Part shown: positions 5,303 to 12,709 of the stretch, one piece after another
Position numbering within the stretch: position 1 is the stretch's first letter
Layout of the letters: the number at the start of each line of letters is the position of its first letter
Origin: ASMP01 sp964617015
GTDB taxonomy: Archaea; Nanobdellota; Nanobdellia; Pacearchaeales; GW2011-AR1
Assembly (NCBI GenBank): GCA_964617015.1
Contig: CAZTVG010000009.1
Location: 1 to 23,125 of the forward strand
Reading direction: 5' to 3'
DNA: 23,125 nt
Notes under the pieces: generated by a model
Databases searched by the model: none
Seen by the model: the letters and a program-made list of their open reading frames with translations, nothing else
Told to the model about the DNA's origin: nothing
Translations under genes and position numbers: made by a program

Positions 5303-5581
5303 ATGAGAAAAAGTGAAAGAAAAGAAGCTTGGATGAGGATTGTTGTTGGAATAATTTCGGGAATTATTTTATCAGTTTGGAAAACTTTAATACAAATCTT
5401 AGGAGTAATTCACTGGTTTGTTGTAATAATTGGCGGAAAAAGAAAAAAGGGAATTGCAAAGTTTAGTGAAATTTGGAACTCACAGATATATGTCTATTTA
5501 AGATACATGACTTTTGTTTCAAACAAACGTCCATTTCCATTTAATGAATTAGAACGTAATATGTCTAAATTTGGAAAGTGA
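5303..5581 (+). CDS. DUF4389 small membrane protein
   Basis: This 92-aa protein has two hydrophobic segments (about residues 12-30 and 32-44) after a charged N-terminus. Its conserved tail YVYLRYMTFVSNKRPFPF matches the pattern of DUF4389 proteins, whose typical ending is a tyrosine-rich helix and a RPFPF-like motif. Function of the family is unknown; it is a membrane protein. ATG 5303 lies 29 nt after a TATA box (TTTTATAT from 5274). It stands alone between tRNA-Tyr and the helical protein at 5646, both with separate promoters. Confidence 0.8.
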   Translation: MRKSERKEAWMRIVVGIISGIILSVWKTLIQILGVIHWFVVIIGGKRKKGIAKFSEIWNSQIYVYLRYMTFVSNKRPFPFNELERNMSKFGK

Positions 5582-5645
5582 TTTTTAAAATTTCTGTTTA
5601 TTCAATCCCATAAATTTTTATAAAGACAAGAAATAAAGAGAAATC

Positions 5646-6263
5646 ATGGAACTTGATCAAAGTTATGATTCTGCTCTTTATACTAATTTGGAAGCTTCTG
5701 TAACAGAAACTTATCGTAATGGAATTAGAAGTTTAAGGGAATCTGAAGACCCTCAAAAACAATTTGAAATTCTAGGAGAAATGCTTAGAGCTCTAGGAGA
5801 ATCTCATTCTAGTTCTGACGCAATTACGTGGGCTACAGATGTCATATCTATGTACAAAAGGTTGGGAGATATTTATACAAAAATGCCAACAAAGCGCTCT
5901 CCCATATCAAAAATTGTTTCTGAATATGGTGGGGTTGGAAATGTAAGAAATGCTCTTGAAGAATTACGAGAAATTAAAAAAACATTAAAAAAATTTGGTC
6001 TTGATTCTCCAAAAGGTGATGGGGAGGTTTTGACCTTGGAAGAAAGATTACAAATGGCTGAATGTATTGAAGAAATTGCTTCTAAATATAGTTGTCTGTT
6101 GGATAAGGAAACTGATATTGAATCTATAAATTCTGCTCTTGAAAAATTAGAAGTAATTAATAAGGTATTGAAAGAACATAAGATTAATCCTGAGGATTTA
6201 GATAAAAGACTATTAATGGCAAGTGAATTAGAAACAAGAGTAAATGCTCTGGAAAGACTTTAA
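5646..6263 (+). CDS. Helical hypothetical protein
   Basis: This 205-aa soluble protein is predicted almost wholly alpha-helical, with heptad-like segments in the second half (ALEELREIKKTLKKFG; ALEKLEVINKVLKEH) that repeat with similar wording and end in Asp-Leu or Gly-Leu-Asp turns. This suggests two related helical hairpins or coiled coils. No catalytic motif or membrane segment is seen and I do not recognise a family. A TATA box (TTTATAAA from 5617) lies exactly 29 nt before ATG 5646, indicating a leaderless mRNA. Its stop codon directly abuts the stop of the convergent gene ending at 6264. Confidence 0.72.
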   Translation: MELDQSYDSALYTNLEASVTETYRNGIRSLRESEDPQKQFEILGEMLRALGESHSSSDAITWATDVISMYKRLGDIYTKMPTKRSPISKIVSEYGGVGNVRNALEELREIKKTLKKFGLDSPKGDGEVLTLEERLQMAECIEEIASKYSCLLDKETDIESINSALEKLEVINKVLKEHKINPEDLDKRLLMASELETRVNALERL

Positions 6264-7397
6264 TTATTCTTCTTCAACATCCTTCTTCCTCTGCTCTGCA
6301 ACGAAAAAAGCCCTGTTTGACTCTGTCTCATGAATCTCCCCGTCTCTTTCAAATACTGCGGCAGCTGTCGGCAGGGCAAACTTTCCAAGAATCCCGACTT
6401 TAGAATAAATTATGTAACTAAGAACTCTTATCTCTCCTGCCTCAAGTTTTTCAAAGTCCCACTCCAATCTTCGGTTTTTCTGGTCAATTTTTGAAGGCTT
6501 GTCTCCTCCAAACCTTTCATAAATACTCACCAGGGGAGGAAGCCTGTCAATCACGTTAACGCGCTCAACGTATTTCTTTGCATTCAAAAAGATGGAAACT
6601 TTCAGCGCGAACTCACCGCCTTTTGCCTTTACAAAAGAAACTTTTTTCTTCAAGACAAGGTTTGTGCCTGTGTATTGCTTTACAAGGGCAACAATCGCCA
6701 CCACAAAAAGTATAATTAAAAGAGGGAGCAGCCAGTTTGTTTTCACAACAATCTCCAGTGTCTCTCCAGGCTTGATTTCCTGGGTCCAGGTATAATATAC
6801 TGTCCCCCCTTCTCTTTCAACATTGTCCGGCGGGGGGCTGAAACTCGTAAAGAGTCTTGAAATAATATTTTTCTTTATTACAGTCTCTGACGGAACAAGA
6901 GTATTTCCTTCATTCTTTTTTTCTATTATTTTTGTATTTATCAAAAAACCATAATCTTTTTTTGTGGTTGTGACAAGATCTTTCTCGACAAATTTAATAA
7001 TGCCTTCAACTTTTGAATCTTTTTCCCCGATAATAACTTCTGCGGTTAGTGTGTAAAAACCAGCCATTAACTCCCTGAAATCTTCATTATTTAGCTGTAC
7101 ATTAAAACTCTTTTTTTCCCTGGGACCGATTGTAAAGTTTTTTTCAACACTGAAGAAAACAGAAGAAAATTTTACATCCATCTCCCCGAGATCAATGTTT
7201 TCATTGTTTTTAATAAATATTTCAATCTGGTTTGACTCAGGATCCACATCACCTGAACCAACACTGAAAACATCTTCCAAATCCAGTATCTTAACCGTGA
7301 GTTCCTGTTCTGACTCGCTTCCGTCCTGCCCTCTTATGTAATAATTGAAGGTGTAAAAGCCTCTTTCAGAAATTGTTCCTAAAGGAGAAATTCCCAG
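6264..7397 (-). CDS. Membrane-anchored beta-domain surface protein, 5' cut by gap
   Basis: The frame is open from the scaffold gap: the 39 codons at 7397-7281 continue it with no stop, so the protein has at least 377 residues and its start is lost. The visible part has beta-sandwich domains (LTVKILDLEDVF, FYTLTAEVIIGE) of the kind found in archaeal envelope proteins. A single transmembrane helix WLLPLLIILFVVAIVALV follows, then a second beta domain with DUF11-like wording (NVIDRLPPLVSIYERFGG, LEWDFEKLEAGE) and an acidic end. Probably a large secreted protein anchored near its C-terminus. The class is inferred from composition and layout, not from a specific motif. Confidence 0.75.
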   Translation of the reverse strand: MGISPLGTISERGFYTFNYYIRGQDGSESEQELTVKILDLEDVFSVGSGDVDPESNQIEIFIKNNENIDLGEMDVKFSSVFFSVEKNFTIGPREKKSFNVQLNNEDFRELMAGFYTLTAEVIIGEKDSKVEGIIKFVEKDLVTTTKKDYGFLINTKIIEKKNEGNTLVPSETVIKKNIISRLFTSFSPPPDNVEREGGTVYYTWTQEIKPGETLEIVVKTNWLLPLLIILFVVAIVALVKQYTGTNLVLKKKVSFVKAKGGEFALKVSIFLNAKKYVERVNVIDRLPPLVSIYERFGGDKPSKIDQKNRRLEWDFEKLEAGEIRVLSYIIYSKVGILGKFALPTAAAVFERDGEIHETESNRAFFVAEQRKKDVEEE

Positions 7398-7497
7398 NNN
7401 NNNNNNNNNNNNNNNNNNNNNNNNNNNNNNNNNNNNNNNNNNNNNNNNNNNNNNNNNNNNNNNNNNNNNNNNNNNNNNNNNNNNNNNNNNNNNNNNN
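7398..7497. other. Assembly gap of exactly 100 N
   Basis: The run is exactly 100 unknown bases, the usual placeholder for a scaffold join of unknown size. It removes the start of the minus-strand surface protein gene. Sequence directly behind it (7504-7527) is repeated at 8502-8525. Confidence 0.98.
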
Positions 7498-7503
7498 TTA
7501 TAA

Positions 7504-7527
7504 AAGAAAAATCTTATTTAAATATTT
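7504..7527. repeat. 24-bp direct repeat, copy 1
   Basis: An identical 24-bp sequence (AAGAAAAATCTT followed by ATTTAAATATTT) occurs here, seven bases after the gap, and at 8502-8525. The two copies bracket the NmrA-like gene. The copy at 8502 includes the TATA box of candidate ncRNA A. Confidence 0.85.
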
Positions 7528-7585
7528 AACTAAACAAAAAATAGAATTGTTGTATAAGCAGAAGCTATAAGTGCAAAAATATCTT

Positions 7586-8461
7586 TTAATTTAAGACACT
7601 CCAATCCTGTTTTTGTGCCCAATCCTCGAGCCTTTGCCATTTTACTTCCGGATAATCTCGGTGTAATTTCTCAACGTCTACTTTATAACCAACATCATTA
7701 AACCACTTAAACATATCTGCCATGTCCCCACTGCCTTTTCTAAGGAACTCTGAATCAAAGCCCTCATATTCAATTTCACGACCACTCATTTTTGATAAAA
7801 TATTTGCAGTCTTTTCTCCAGTTAATTCATCCCCGGCTATATCAATACGTCTGCCAAATACTTTTTCCCGGCGTTCAACCAGTGTTGCAACAAAAGCTCC
7901 AATATCTCTTACTGATACTTGTTGTAGAAGACGATTGGCAGGCATAGCCAGTTTAAGTTTTCCCTCTTTTAGCGATGGGAGAATCCATGGGCTTAAAAAA
8001 TTATCCATGAAAAAAACTGGTGCACTGATTGTATAAGGTATATTAAGTGAGACAATATGCTTTTCAATCTCATACTTGCTGTCAAAATGGGGAATGCCTG
8101 TTTTACGGTCAGCACTGGCAACTGAACTAAAGATGAAGTGGCCCACGCCTGCTTCTTTTACTGCATTTGCTATGGCAATTCCTTGCTTCACTTCTTCCTC
8201 TGGACCTGTTTCAAATGGTGTTGTCATGGCATAGACTGTGTCCATACCAGTTGCAGCCTTTACCAGAGAATCATAGTCTGAAAAATCACCTTTCATTACT
8301 TCAACTCCTTGTTCTGCGAGCCGTTTCGCCGCAGGCGAATCAGGGTTACGAGTTAAGGTGCGAATATGATACCCTTTTGGTAACAGAGCCTGGACAACAG
8401 AGCCACCCTGATTTCCGGTAGCTCCAATAACTAAAACATTATTTTTTGTTTTTGATCCCAC
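7586..8461 (-). CDS. NmrA-like NAD(P)-binding oxidoreductase
   Basis: This 291-aa protein belongs to the NmrA/atypical short-chain dehydrogenase group. The Rossmann motif GATGNQGG is at residues 13-20, followed by a TLTRNPDS dinucleotide-specificity segment, GDFSDYDSL and FSSVASADR. The usual catalytic YxxxK is replaced here by SKYEIEKHI. Family members act as NADP-dependent reductases or redox sensors; the substrate is unknown. The start GTG 8461 agrees with a minus-strand TATA box (GATTTAAATAAA, about 8492-8481) roughly 27 nt upstream. The gene is bracketed by 24-bp direct repeats beside the assembly gap. Its wording is very similar to bacterial NmrA proteins, so acquisition by transfer is possible. 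Confidence 0.85.
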   Translation of the reverse strand: MGSKTKNNVLVIGATGNQGGSVVQALLPKGYHIRTLTRNPDSPAAKRLAEQGVEVMKGDFSDYDSLVKAATGMDTVYAMTTPFETGPEEEVKQGIAIANAVKEAGVGHFIFSSVASADRKTGIPHFDSKYEIEKHIVSLNIPYTISAPVFFMDNFLSPWILPSLKEGKLKLAMPANRLLQQVSVRDIGAFVATLVERREKVFGRRIDIAGDELTGEKTANILSKMSGREIEYEGFDSEFLRKGSGDMADMFKWFNDVGYKVDVEKLHRDYPEVKWQRLEDWAQKQDWSVLN

Positions 8462-8501
8462 AATTTTTCACAATATTCAGTTTATTTAAATCTATCGCCA
8501 G

Positions 8502-8525
8502 AAGAAAAATCTTATTTAAATATTT
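8502..8525. repeat. 24-bp direct repeat, copy 2
   Basis: Identical to 7504-7527 and located in the divergent promoter region between the NmrA-like gene and candidate ncRNA A. Its TTTAAATA (8515-8522) is the proposed ncRNA TATA box. Confidence 0.85.
8515..8522 (+). promoter_or_regulatory. TATA box of candidate ncRNA copy A
   Basis: TTTAAATA begins 29 nt before G8544, the base at which strong similarity with copy B starts. Copy B has its TATA box at the same distance. Confidence 0.55.
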
Positions 8526-8540
8526 TTACATTAGGTTATC

Positions 8541-8645
8541 TTTGTTAAATAAATAGTAGCTATTAAAAAATAGATTGTGAAGTTAGGAATTATTTAATAA
8601 TAATTTTCAGTCTTGTGATAGCTAATATTATTAATCTATAACAAA
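8541..8645 (+). ncRNA. Candidate structured RNA family, copy A
   Basis: The element matches 13614-13720 in sequence and predicted fold. P1 is AATAG 8552-8556/CTATT 8560-8564 with loop TAG. P2 is AATAG 8569-8573/TTATT 8590-8594. P3 is TTAATAATA 8594-8602/TATTATTAA 8626-8634, with a conserved ATAGCT in its loop. P2 and P3 touch at 8594, so not every pair forms at once. In copy B the middle U-A pair of both P1 and P2 becomes C-G, so pairing is kept by compensatory change. A TATA box at the same 29-nt distance supports plus-strand transcription. A hairpin AACAAAA/TTTTGTT at 8640-8657 may close the transcript. No coding frame is present. The function is unknown. Confidence 0.62.
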
Positions 8646-8737
8646 AAAAATTTTGTTAAAAAACCATTCAATATTCAAACATTTTAAACTAAGTCCATTA
8701 AGTTTCTATATTAAAGTTAAAACACCTAAACAATAAA

Positions 8738-8745
8738 TTTATATA
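8738..8745 (+). promoter_or_regulatory. TATA box of nucleotidyltransferase gene
   Basis: TTTATATA predicts a transcript start near 8767. That excludes the in-frame GTG at 8763 and leaves ATG 8772 as start with a leader of about five bases. Confidence 0.65.
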
Positions 8746-8771
8746 AAAGAAACTCTTAATTTGTGGTTAGA

Positions 8772-9308
8772 ATGGGAGAATATATTCCTTATAAGGATTT
8801 GGAAAAAGTTATAGAAGATGAAAAATTAAAAGGACATAAAATAGTACTTACAGGAGGTTGTTTTGATATTATTCACCGAGGTCATTCGTATTTACTTAGA
8901 AAAGCAAAAGAACTTGGAGATATTTTAGTTGTGAATGTTGTAAATGATGAAAGAGTAAAAGAATATAAAGGACATGAAAGACCAATTATTCCTCAACTTG
9001 AAAGAGCTCAGATGGTTTCAGATATTGAATTTGTTGATTATTCCACTATTCATCCAGACACTGAGAAAGGACCAACAATAGAATTAGCCAGAAAAATCAG
9101 ACCACATATCATAGTACAAAAATCTGGAAAATGGACGCTTGAAGATAGAAGATATATAAAAGAGCTTTTGGGTTATGATGTTAAGCTAAAAACTATTAGA
9201 AGAAGCCGTGCTAATACCAGCACTACTAAAATTATAGGAAAAGTAAGAGAAAACCATATAAAAAGCCCAAGATTATACCTTCGAAAATTATTTAAAATAA
9301 CAAAATAA
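8772..9308 (+). CDS. Cytidylyltransferase-like nucleotidyltransferase
   Basis: From ATG 8772 this is a 178-aa protein of the HIGH-type nucleotidyltransferase superfamily. GGCFDIIHRGH (about residues 28-38) is the GxFDxxHxGH nucleotide-binding signature. RSRANTSTTKI (near 140-150) is the ISSTxI-type loop that holds the phosphates. It resembles the heptose-phosphate adenylyltransferase domain (RfaE/HldE C-terminal), glycerol-phosphate cytidylyltransferase and archaeal FAD synthetase. Between these, sequence alone does not decide. A basic tail (SPRLYLRKLFKITK) extends past the fold. It would activate a small phosphorylated compound for lipid, glycan or cofactor synthesis. It is convergent with the CBS gene. 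Confidence 0.85.
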   Translation: MGEYIPYKDLEKVIEDEKLKGHKIVLTGGCFDIIHRGHSYLLRKAKELGDILVVNVVNDERVKEYKGHERPIIPQLERAQMVSDIEFVDYSTIHPDTEKGPTIELARKIRPHIIVQKSGKWTLEDRRYIKELLGYDVKLKTIRRSRANTSTTKIIGKVRENHIKSPRLYLRKLFKITK

Positions 9309-9312
9309 AAAA

Positions 9313-9876
9313 TTATATAGAACTCTTGCAAGATTCACAAATTAACATGCCATGAACTCTATAAAGGACATCTGTTTGTCCGCATTCTTCACAAACTCCT
9401 TCATGCATAAAAGCCCTGTTTTTTATTTTTTTCATCCTCTTTAATTTTTCAGTTTCTTCTCTTATCTTGTTAAGCTCTTCCAGCTCAGGATAAACCTCTG
9501 GATGGAAACTTAAGATATCTTTCATGGTTATGATTCCTACAATCTCGTTTACATTAACCACAGGCAACCTTGCAAATTTCAATTTTTTCATCTTCCTTAT
9601 TACTTCCTGAATTGTTGATGAGGATTTTATAGTGGCAATTTTTTTAGGGGAAATATCTATGGCTTTAATTTTGGAAAGGTCATCCCTGGATTTTTTTATC
9701 AACGCCCATAAAATATCTCTTTGATCTATAAATCCGACAAGCTTTCTTTTGTTTACGAGAAGCAGGCTGCCTACTTTTTTCCTGACCATTTTTTTGGCAC
9801 AGTTGAGAAGATTTTCATCAGGCCTTACAGTTACGGGTTCGCGGGTCATTACATCCGCAACCAGCACTTTTCTCAT
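9313..9876 (-). CDS. Two CBS domains plus C-terminal zinc ribbon
   Basis: This 187-aa protein has CBS domain 1 at residues 5-60 (VADVMTREPVTVRPDENL), CBS domain 2 at about 72-125 (ISPKKIATIKSSSTIQEVI), and a C-terminal zinc ribbon with C162, C165, C180 and C183 (CEECG then CESC). CBS pairs bind adenine nucleotides or SAM as energy or ligand sensors; the ribbon may bind nucleic acid or a protein. This CBS-zinc ribbon pairing recurs in archaea with no assigned role. TTTATAAG (9905-9898) lies exactly 29 nt before ATG 9876, so the mRNA is leaderless. It is divergent from the thermosome operon, and the two promoters face apart within 90 bp. Confidence 0.9.
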   Translation of the reverse strand: MRKVLVADVMTREPVTVRPDENLLNCAKKMVRKKVGSLLLVNKRKLVGFIDQRDILWALIKKSRDDLSKIKAIDISPKKIATIKSSSTIQEVIRKMKKLKFARLPVVNVNEIVGIITMKDILSFHPEVYPELEELNKIREETEKLKRMKKIKNRAFMHEGVCEECGQTDVLYRVHGMLICESCKSSI

Positions 9877-9966
9877 ATCTGAAGTAAAACACTTTTACTT
9901 ATAAACTTTATGAGATTCTTTTCTACTACAATAATGTTTAAATAACTCTTCAGAGAGATAATATTT

Positions 9967-10212
9967 ATGGATGATGAGAGAAGAAAAGTAGGAAAATTAG
10001 AAGGCTGGTATCTAGATAATAAAGCCAAAATAATTAATATGGCATTCTTTGTTTGCATTGAGAGTGCAATACTTTTTATGGGATCTGTAATATATTATGA
10101 AAAACATCTAAAAGGAGAATCTAATGAAGCAATTGCATATGGTATTGGAACAGCAGCTCTCATGGGGTATACGGGTTGGTTAGGAATTAAATCATACAGA
10201 AATACAAAATAA
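9967..10212 (+). CDS. Small two-helix membrane protein
   Basis: This 81-aa protein has a charged N-terminus (MDDERRKVGKLEGWYLD), a first hydrophobic helix at about 25-43, a short polar loop with EKHLKGES, and a second helix at about 55-73 ending in a basic tail. No family is recognised. TTTAAATA from 9937 lies 30 nt before the ATG, making it the first gene of the transcription unit. Its stop is followed after one base by the ATG of the thermosome gene, so both are probably made from one mRNA. Confidence 0.65.
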   Translation: MDDERRKVGKLEGWYLDNKAKIINMAFFVCIESAILFMGSVIYYEKHLKGESNEAIAYGIGTAALMGYTGWLGIKSYRNTK

Positions 10213-10213
10213 A

Positions 10214-11824
10214 ATGACAGATAAACCAGTAGTTCTTATGCCTGAAGATATTCAGAGAATTATGGGCAAGGATGCCCAGAGAAACAACATTATGGCAGCA
10301 AGAATGGTGTCAGAAATAGTAAAGACCACGCTCGGACCAAAAGGCATGGACAAGATGCTTGTATCCCCTACAAACGACATTATAATAACAAATGACGGGG
10401 TAACAATTCTCGAGGAAATGCAGATAGAGCATCCTGCCGCAAGAATGATGGTTGAAATAGCAAAAACCCAGGAAAGCGAAGTGGGCGACGGTACGACAAC
10501 AGCTGTAATGATTGCAGGCAAACTCCTGGAGAATGCGGAAAAACTTCTTGACAAGAAAATTCACCCCACTGTTATTACAAAAGGATACAGGATTGCAGCT
10601 GAAAAAAGCCAGGAAATTCTTGAAGACATTTCCTTAAAAATAACCCCTGAAGATGAGGAAATCTTAAAACAGGTTGCAATGACCGCAATGACGGGAAAAG
10701 GTGCTGAAGATTCCAGGGAAAAGTTCGCGGAAATTATTGTTCGGGCCATAAAGCAAATAGAAGACAATGGAAAAGTCAATCTTAATGATATCAAAATAGA
10801 AAAATCAAAGGGAAACGGAATCAAGGATACAGAATTAATCTCGGGAATTGTCATTGACAAGGAAAAGGTTTCATATGATATGCCGAAATCAGTTGAAAAT
10901 GCCAGGATAGCACTCATTGATTTTCCCCTTGAAATAAAAAATCCTGAAATAGACACAAAAATTTCAATTACCTCCCCCGAACAGCTGCACAGCTTTATTA
11001 CTCAAGAAGAAAAAGACATAAGAGACATGATAGAAAAAGTAAAGGCTTCCGGAGCGAATGTTGTATTTTGTCAGAAGGGAATTGATGACTTTGCCCAGTA
11101 TTTGCTTGCCAAAGAGAGAATATATGCGTGCCGCAGGGTTTCAAGGAGTGATATGGAAAAAATTTCCAAGGCAACAGGGGGAAAAATTGTCAGCAATCTT
11201 GGTGAGTTAAACCCTTTTGAAACAGGAAACGCGCAGATAGTCGAGGAAGTAATGCATGGCGAGGACACCATGACTTACATAAGAGGATGCCAGAACCCAA
11301 AAGCCCTGACAATACTGATTCACGGGGGAACAGAGCATGTTATTGATGAGATTGAAAGAGCCATCAAGGATGGCTTGGGTGATGTTTCCTGCTCTCTCCA
11401 GTCTGGCCTGGTTGTTCCAGGGGGAGGAGCTGTAGAAACAGAAGTTGCAAGAAGACTCAGGGAGTTTGGAAATTCTTTGAGCGGAAGAGAACAACTCGCA
11501 GTAGAGGAATTTGCCTCTGCACTCGAGTTTATACCGACAACGCTGGCAGAAAACGCAGGGATAGACCCTATTGACACCCTGACTGAATTAAGATCAAGGC
11601 ATGATTCAGGAGAAAGAAACTCGGGATTAAATTTGTTCACCAACAAAATTGAAAATGTCTTGGAAGCAAAAATCATTGAGCCATTAAAGATTAAAACCCA
11701 GGCAATAAGCTCAGCCTCTGAAGTTGCAATTATGATACTGAGAATAGATGATGTGATTGCTTCTTCAGGCAAAAAAATGCCTGACTCTGGAAGACCTTCT
11801 CCAGGAATGTATGATGAATTTTAA
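10214..11824 (+). CDS. ths: Thermosome subunit (group II chaperonin)
   Basis: This 536-aa protein is full length for the family. It carries the group II chaperonin ATPase motifs: LGPKGMDKML (40-49), NDGVTIL (60-66), GDGTTTAV (91-98), and the GGGAVE segment late in the equatorial domain. The apical domain includes the DFPLEIKNPE region that precedes the helical protrusion lid. It forms double-ring cages that fold proteins with ATP in the cytoplasm. The C-terminus ends SGRPSPGMYDEF instead of the usual Gly-Gly-Met repeats that fill the ring floor. No separate promoter is evident; it follows the small membrane protein by one base and abuts the PIN-like gene, so the three form one operon. Confidence 0.97.
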   Translation: MTDKPVVLMPEDIQRIMGKDAQRNNIMAARMVSEIVKTTLGPKGMDKMLVSPTNDIIITNDGVTILEEMQIEHPAARMMVEIAKTQESEVGDGTTTAVMIAGKLLENAEKLLDKKIHPTVITKGYRIAAEKSQEILEDISLKITPEDEEILKQVAMTAMTGKGAEDSREKFAEIIVRAIKQIEDNGKVNLNDIKIEKSKGNGIKDTELISGIVIDKEKVSYDMPKSVENARIALIDFPLEIKNPEIDTKISITSPEQLHSFITQEEKDIRDMIEKVKASGANVVFCQKGIDDFAQYLLAKERIYACRRVSRSDMEKISKATGGKIVSNLGELNPFETGNAQIVEEVMHGEDTMTYIRGCQNPKALTILIHGGTEHVIDEIERAIKDGLGDVSCSLQSGLVVPGGGAVETEVARRLREFGNSLSGREQLAVEEFASALEFIPTTLAENAGIDPIDTLTELRSRHDSGERNSGLNLFTNKIENVLEAKIIEPLKIKTQAISSASEVAIMILRIDDVIASSGKKMPDSGRPSPGMYDEF

Positions 11825-12709
11825 ATGAAAGAAGAACTATTAACTTTTGATGAGATTTTACGGCAAGAGAGTTATGTTATTTGTGATTCTTCTTTAACTT
11901 CTATATCCGGTCCAGACTGGTACCAAGGGTGGGTTTATGATGCAAGATTTTTTTCAGAGATAAACAGAGACATTCTAGAAACAGAGATTATAGATTTAAA
12001 ATCTTTCCTTGAAGTTTTAAGAAATCCCATTGTTTTTACTACAAAAGGAATTTTATATGAACTTAAAAATACGAGAGATATGATAGGAGATAAACTTAAA
12101 TTCTTAAAAAAACAGGAAAATCTCGTGGGAGGAAAAAACAGAAAAAGACTTCATAGAGGAGACAACCAGAGAATACTTCTTGAACAAATCCTCGATACAT
12201 TTTATGAATCCTCCAGACAATCTGAAAGATCTGTTTTCTTTCCAGGGCAAAAAATCCAATATAATGTTTTAGAAAGAATTGTTTTTGAAGTAACAAAGCA
12301 TACTGATTCAAAAATTGATTTGGATGAACTTTATCCTGAAAAGAGAGCTAAACCTAAAAAAGTTCAGGATTTTCATACAGATGAAGAGATAGTTGCTTCT
12401 GCTCTTTATCTTTCTGCTGTTGATAGTAGAAAAGGTTGTATTTTAACAAGAGATTCTGATATAAGAAGAATTCTCATGAATACACTCGCTTACATGTCTC
12501 TTTCAGATGTAAAAGGGCTTTATGACATTCTTAACACAGTGAAAAAAAACAGGATAAGGATTTATTACGTCACAGAATCTGAAAGAGGATATCTTGTGTT
12601 TGATACTTCTGAATTTGACCCCTCCAGAAGAAAACTTTCCAGAGAAATTATTGATTCTATTGACGAAGAAACAAGGTTACTTGAGAATAACCTTTTTACC
12701 CGGTTATAG
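11825..12709 (+). CDS. PIN-like domain nuclease
   Basis: This 294-aa protein shows the acidic pattern of PIN nucleases: D21 in VICDSSL, E79 in GILYELKNT, D186 in HTDEEIVASALYLS, and D210/D212 in CILTRDSDI. They would bind two metal ions for RNA cleavage. A basic, helix-rich insertion (residues 85-180) separates E79 from D186, and a C-terminal extension after 225 is helical. It is larger than VapC toxins and has no antitoxin partner. The ATG follows the thermosome stop directly, linking it to protein-folding expression. The 3' end overlaps the convergent EamA gene by 14 nt. PIN assignment rests on residue order; the substrate is unknown. Confidence 0.7.
   Translation: MKEELLTFDEILRQESYVICDSSLTSISGPDWYQGWVYDARFFSEINRDILETEIIDLKSFLEVLRNPIVFTTKGILYELKNTRDMIGDKLKFLKKQENLVGGKNRKRLHRGDNQRILLEQILDTFYESSRQSERSVFFPGQKIQYNVLERIVFEVTKHTDSKIDLDELYPEKRAKPKKVQDFHTDEEIVASALYLSAVDSRKGCILTRDSDIRRILMNTLAYMSLSDVKGLYDILNTVKKNRIRIYYVTESERGYLVFDTSEFDPSRRKLSREIIDSIDEETRLLENNLFTRL

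Noticed and set aside
7280..7397. Start of the surface protein at TTG 7280
   Set aside because: The frame continues without a stop for 39 more codons up to the gap, so the true start is lost in or beyond the Ns.
7373..7570. Open frame across the assembly gap
   Set aside because: It consists mostly of unknown bases and lies antisense to the surface protein; it has no support.
8763..8771. GTG start for the nucleotidyltransferase
   Set aside because: The predicted transcript begins near 8767, after this codon.
10252..11772. Several long antisense frames within the thermosome gene
   Set aside because: They are shadows of a strongly conserved gene and show no motif or promoter.
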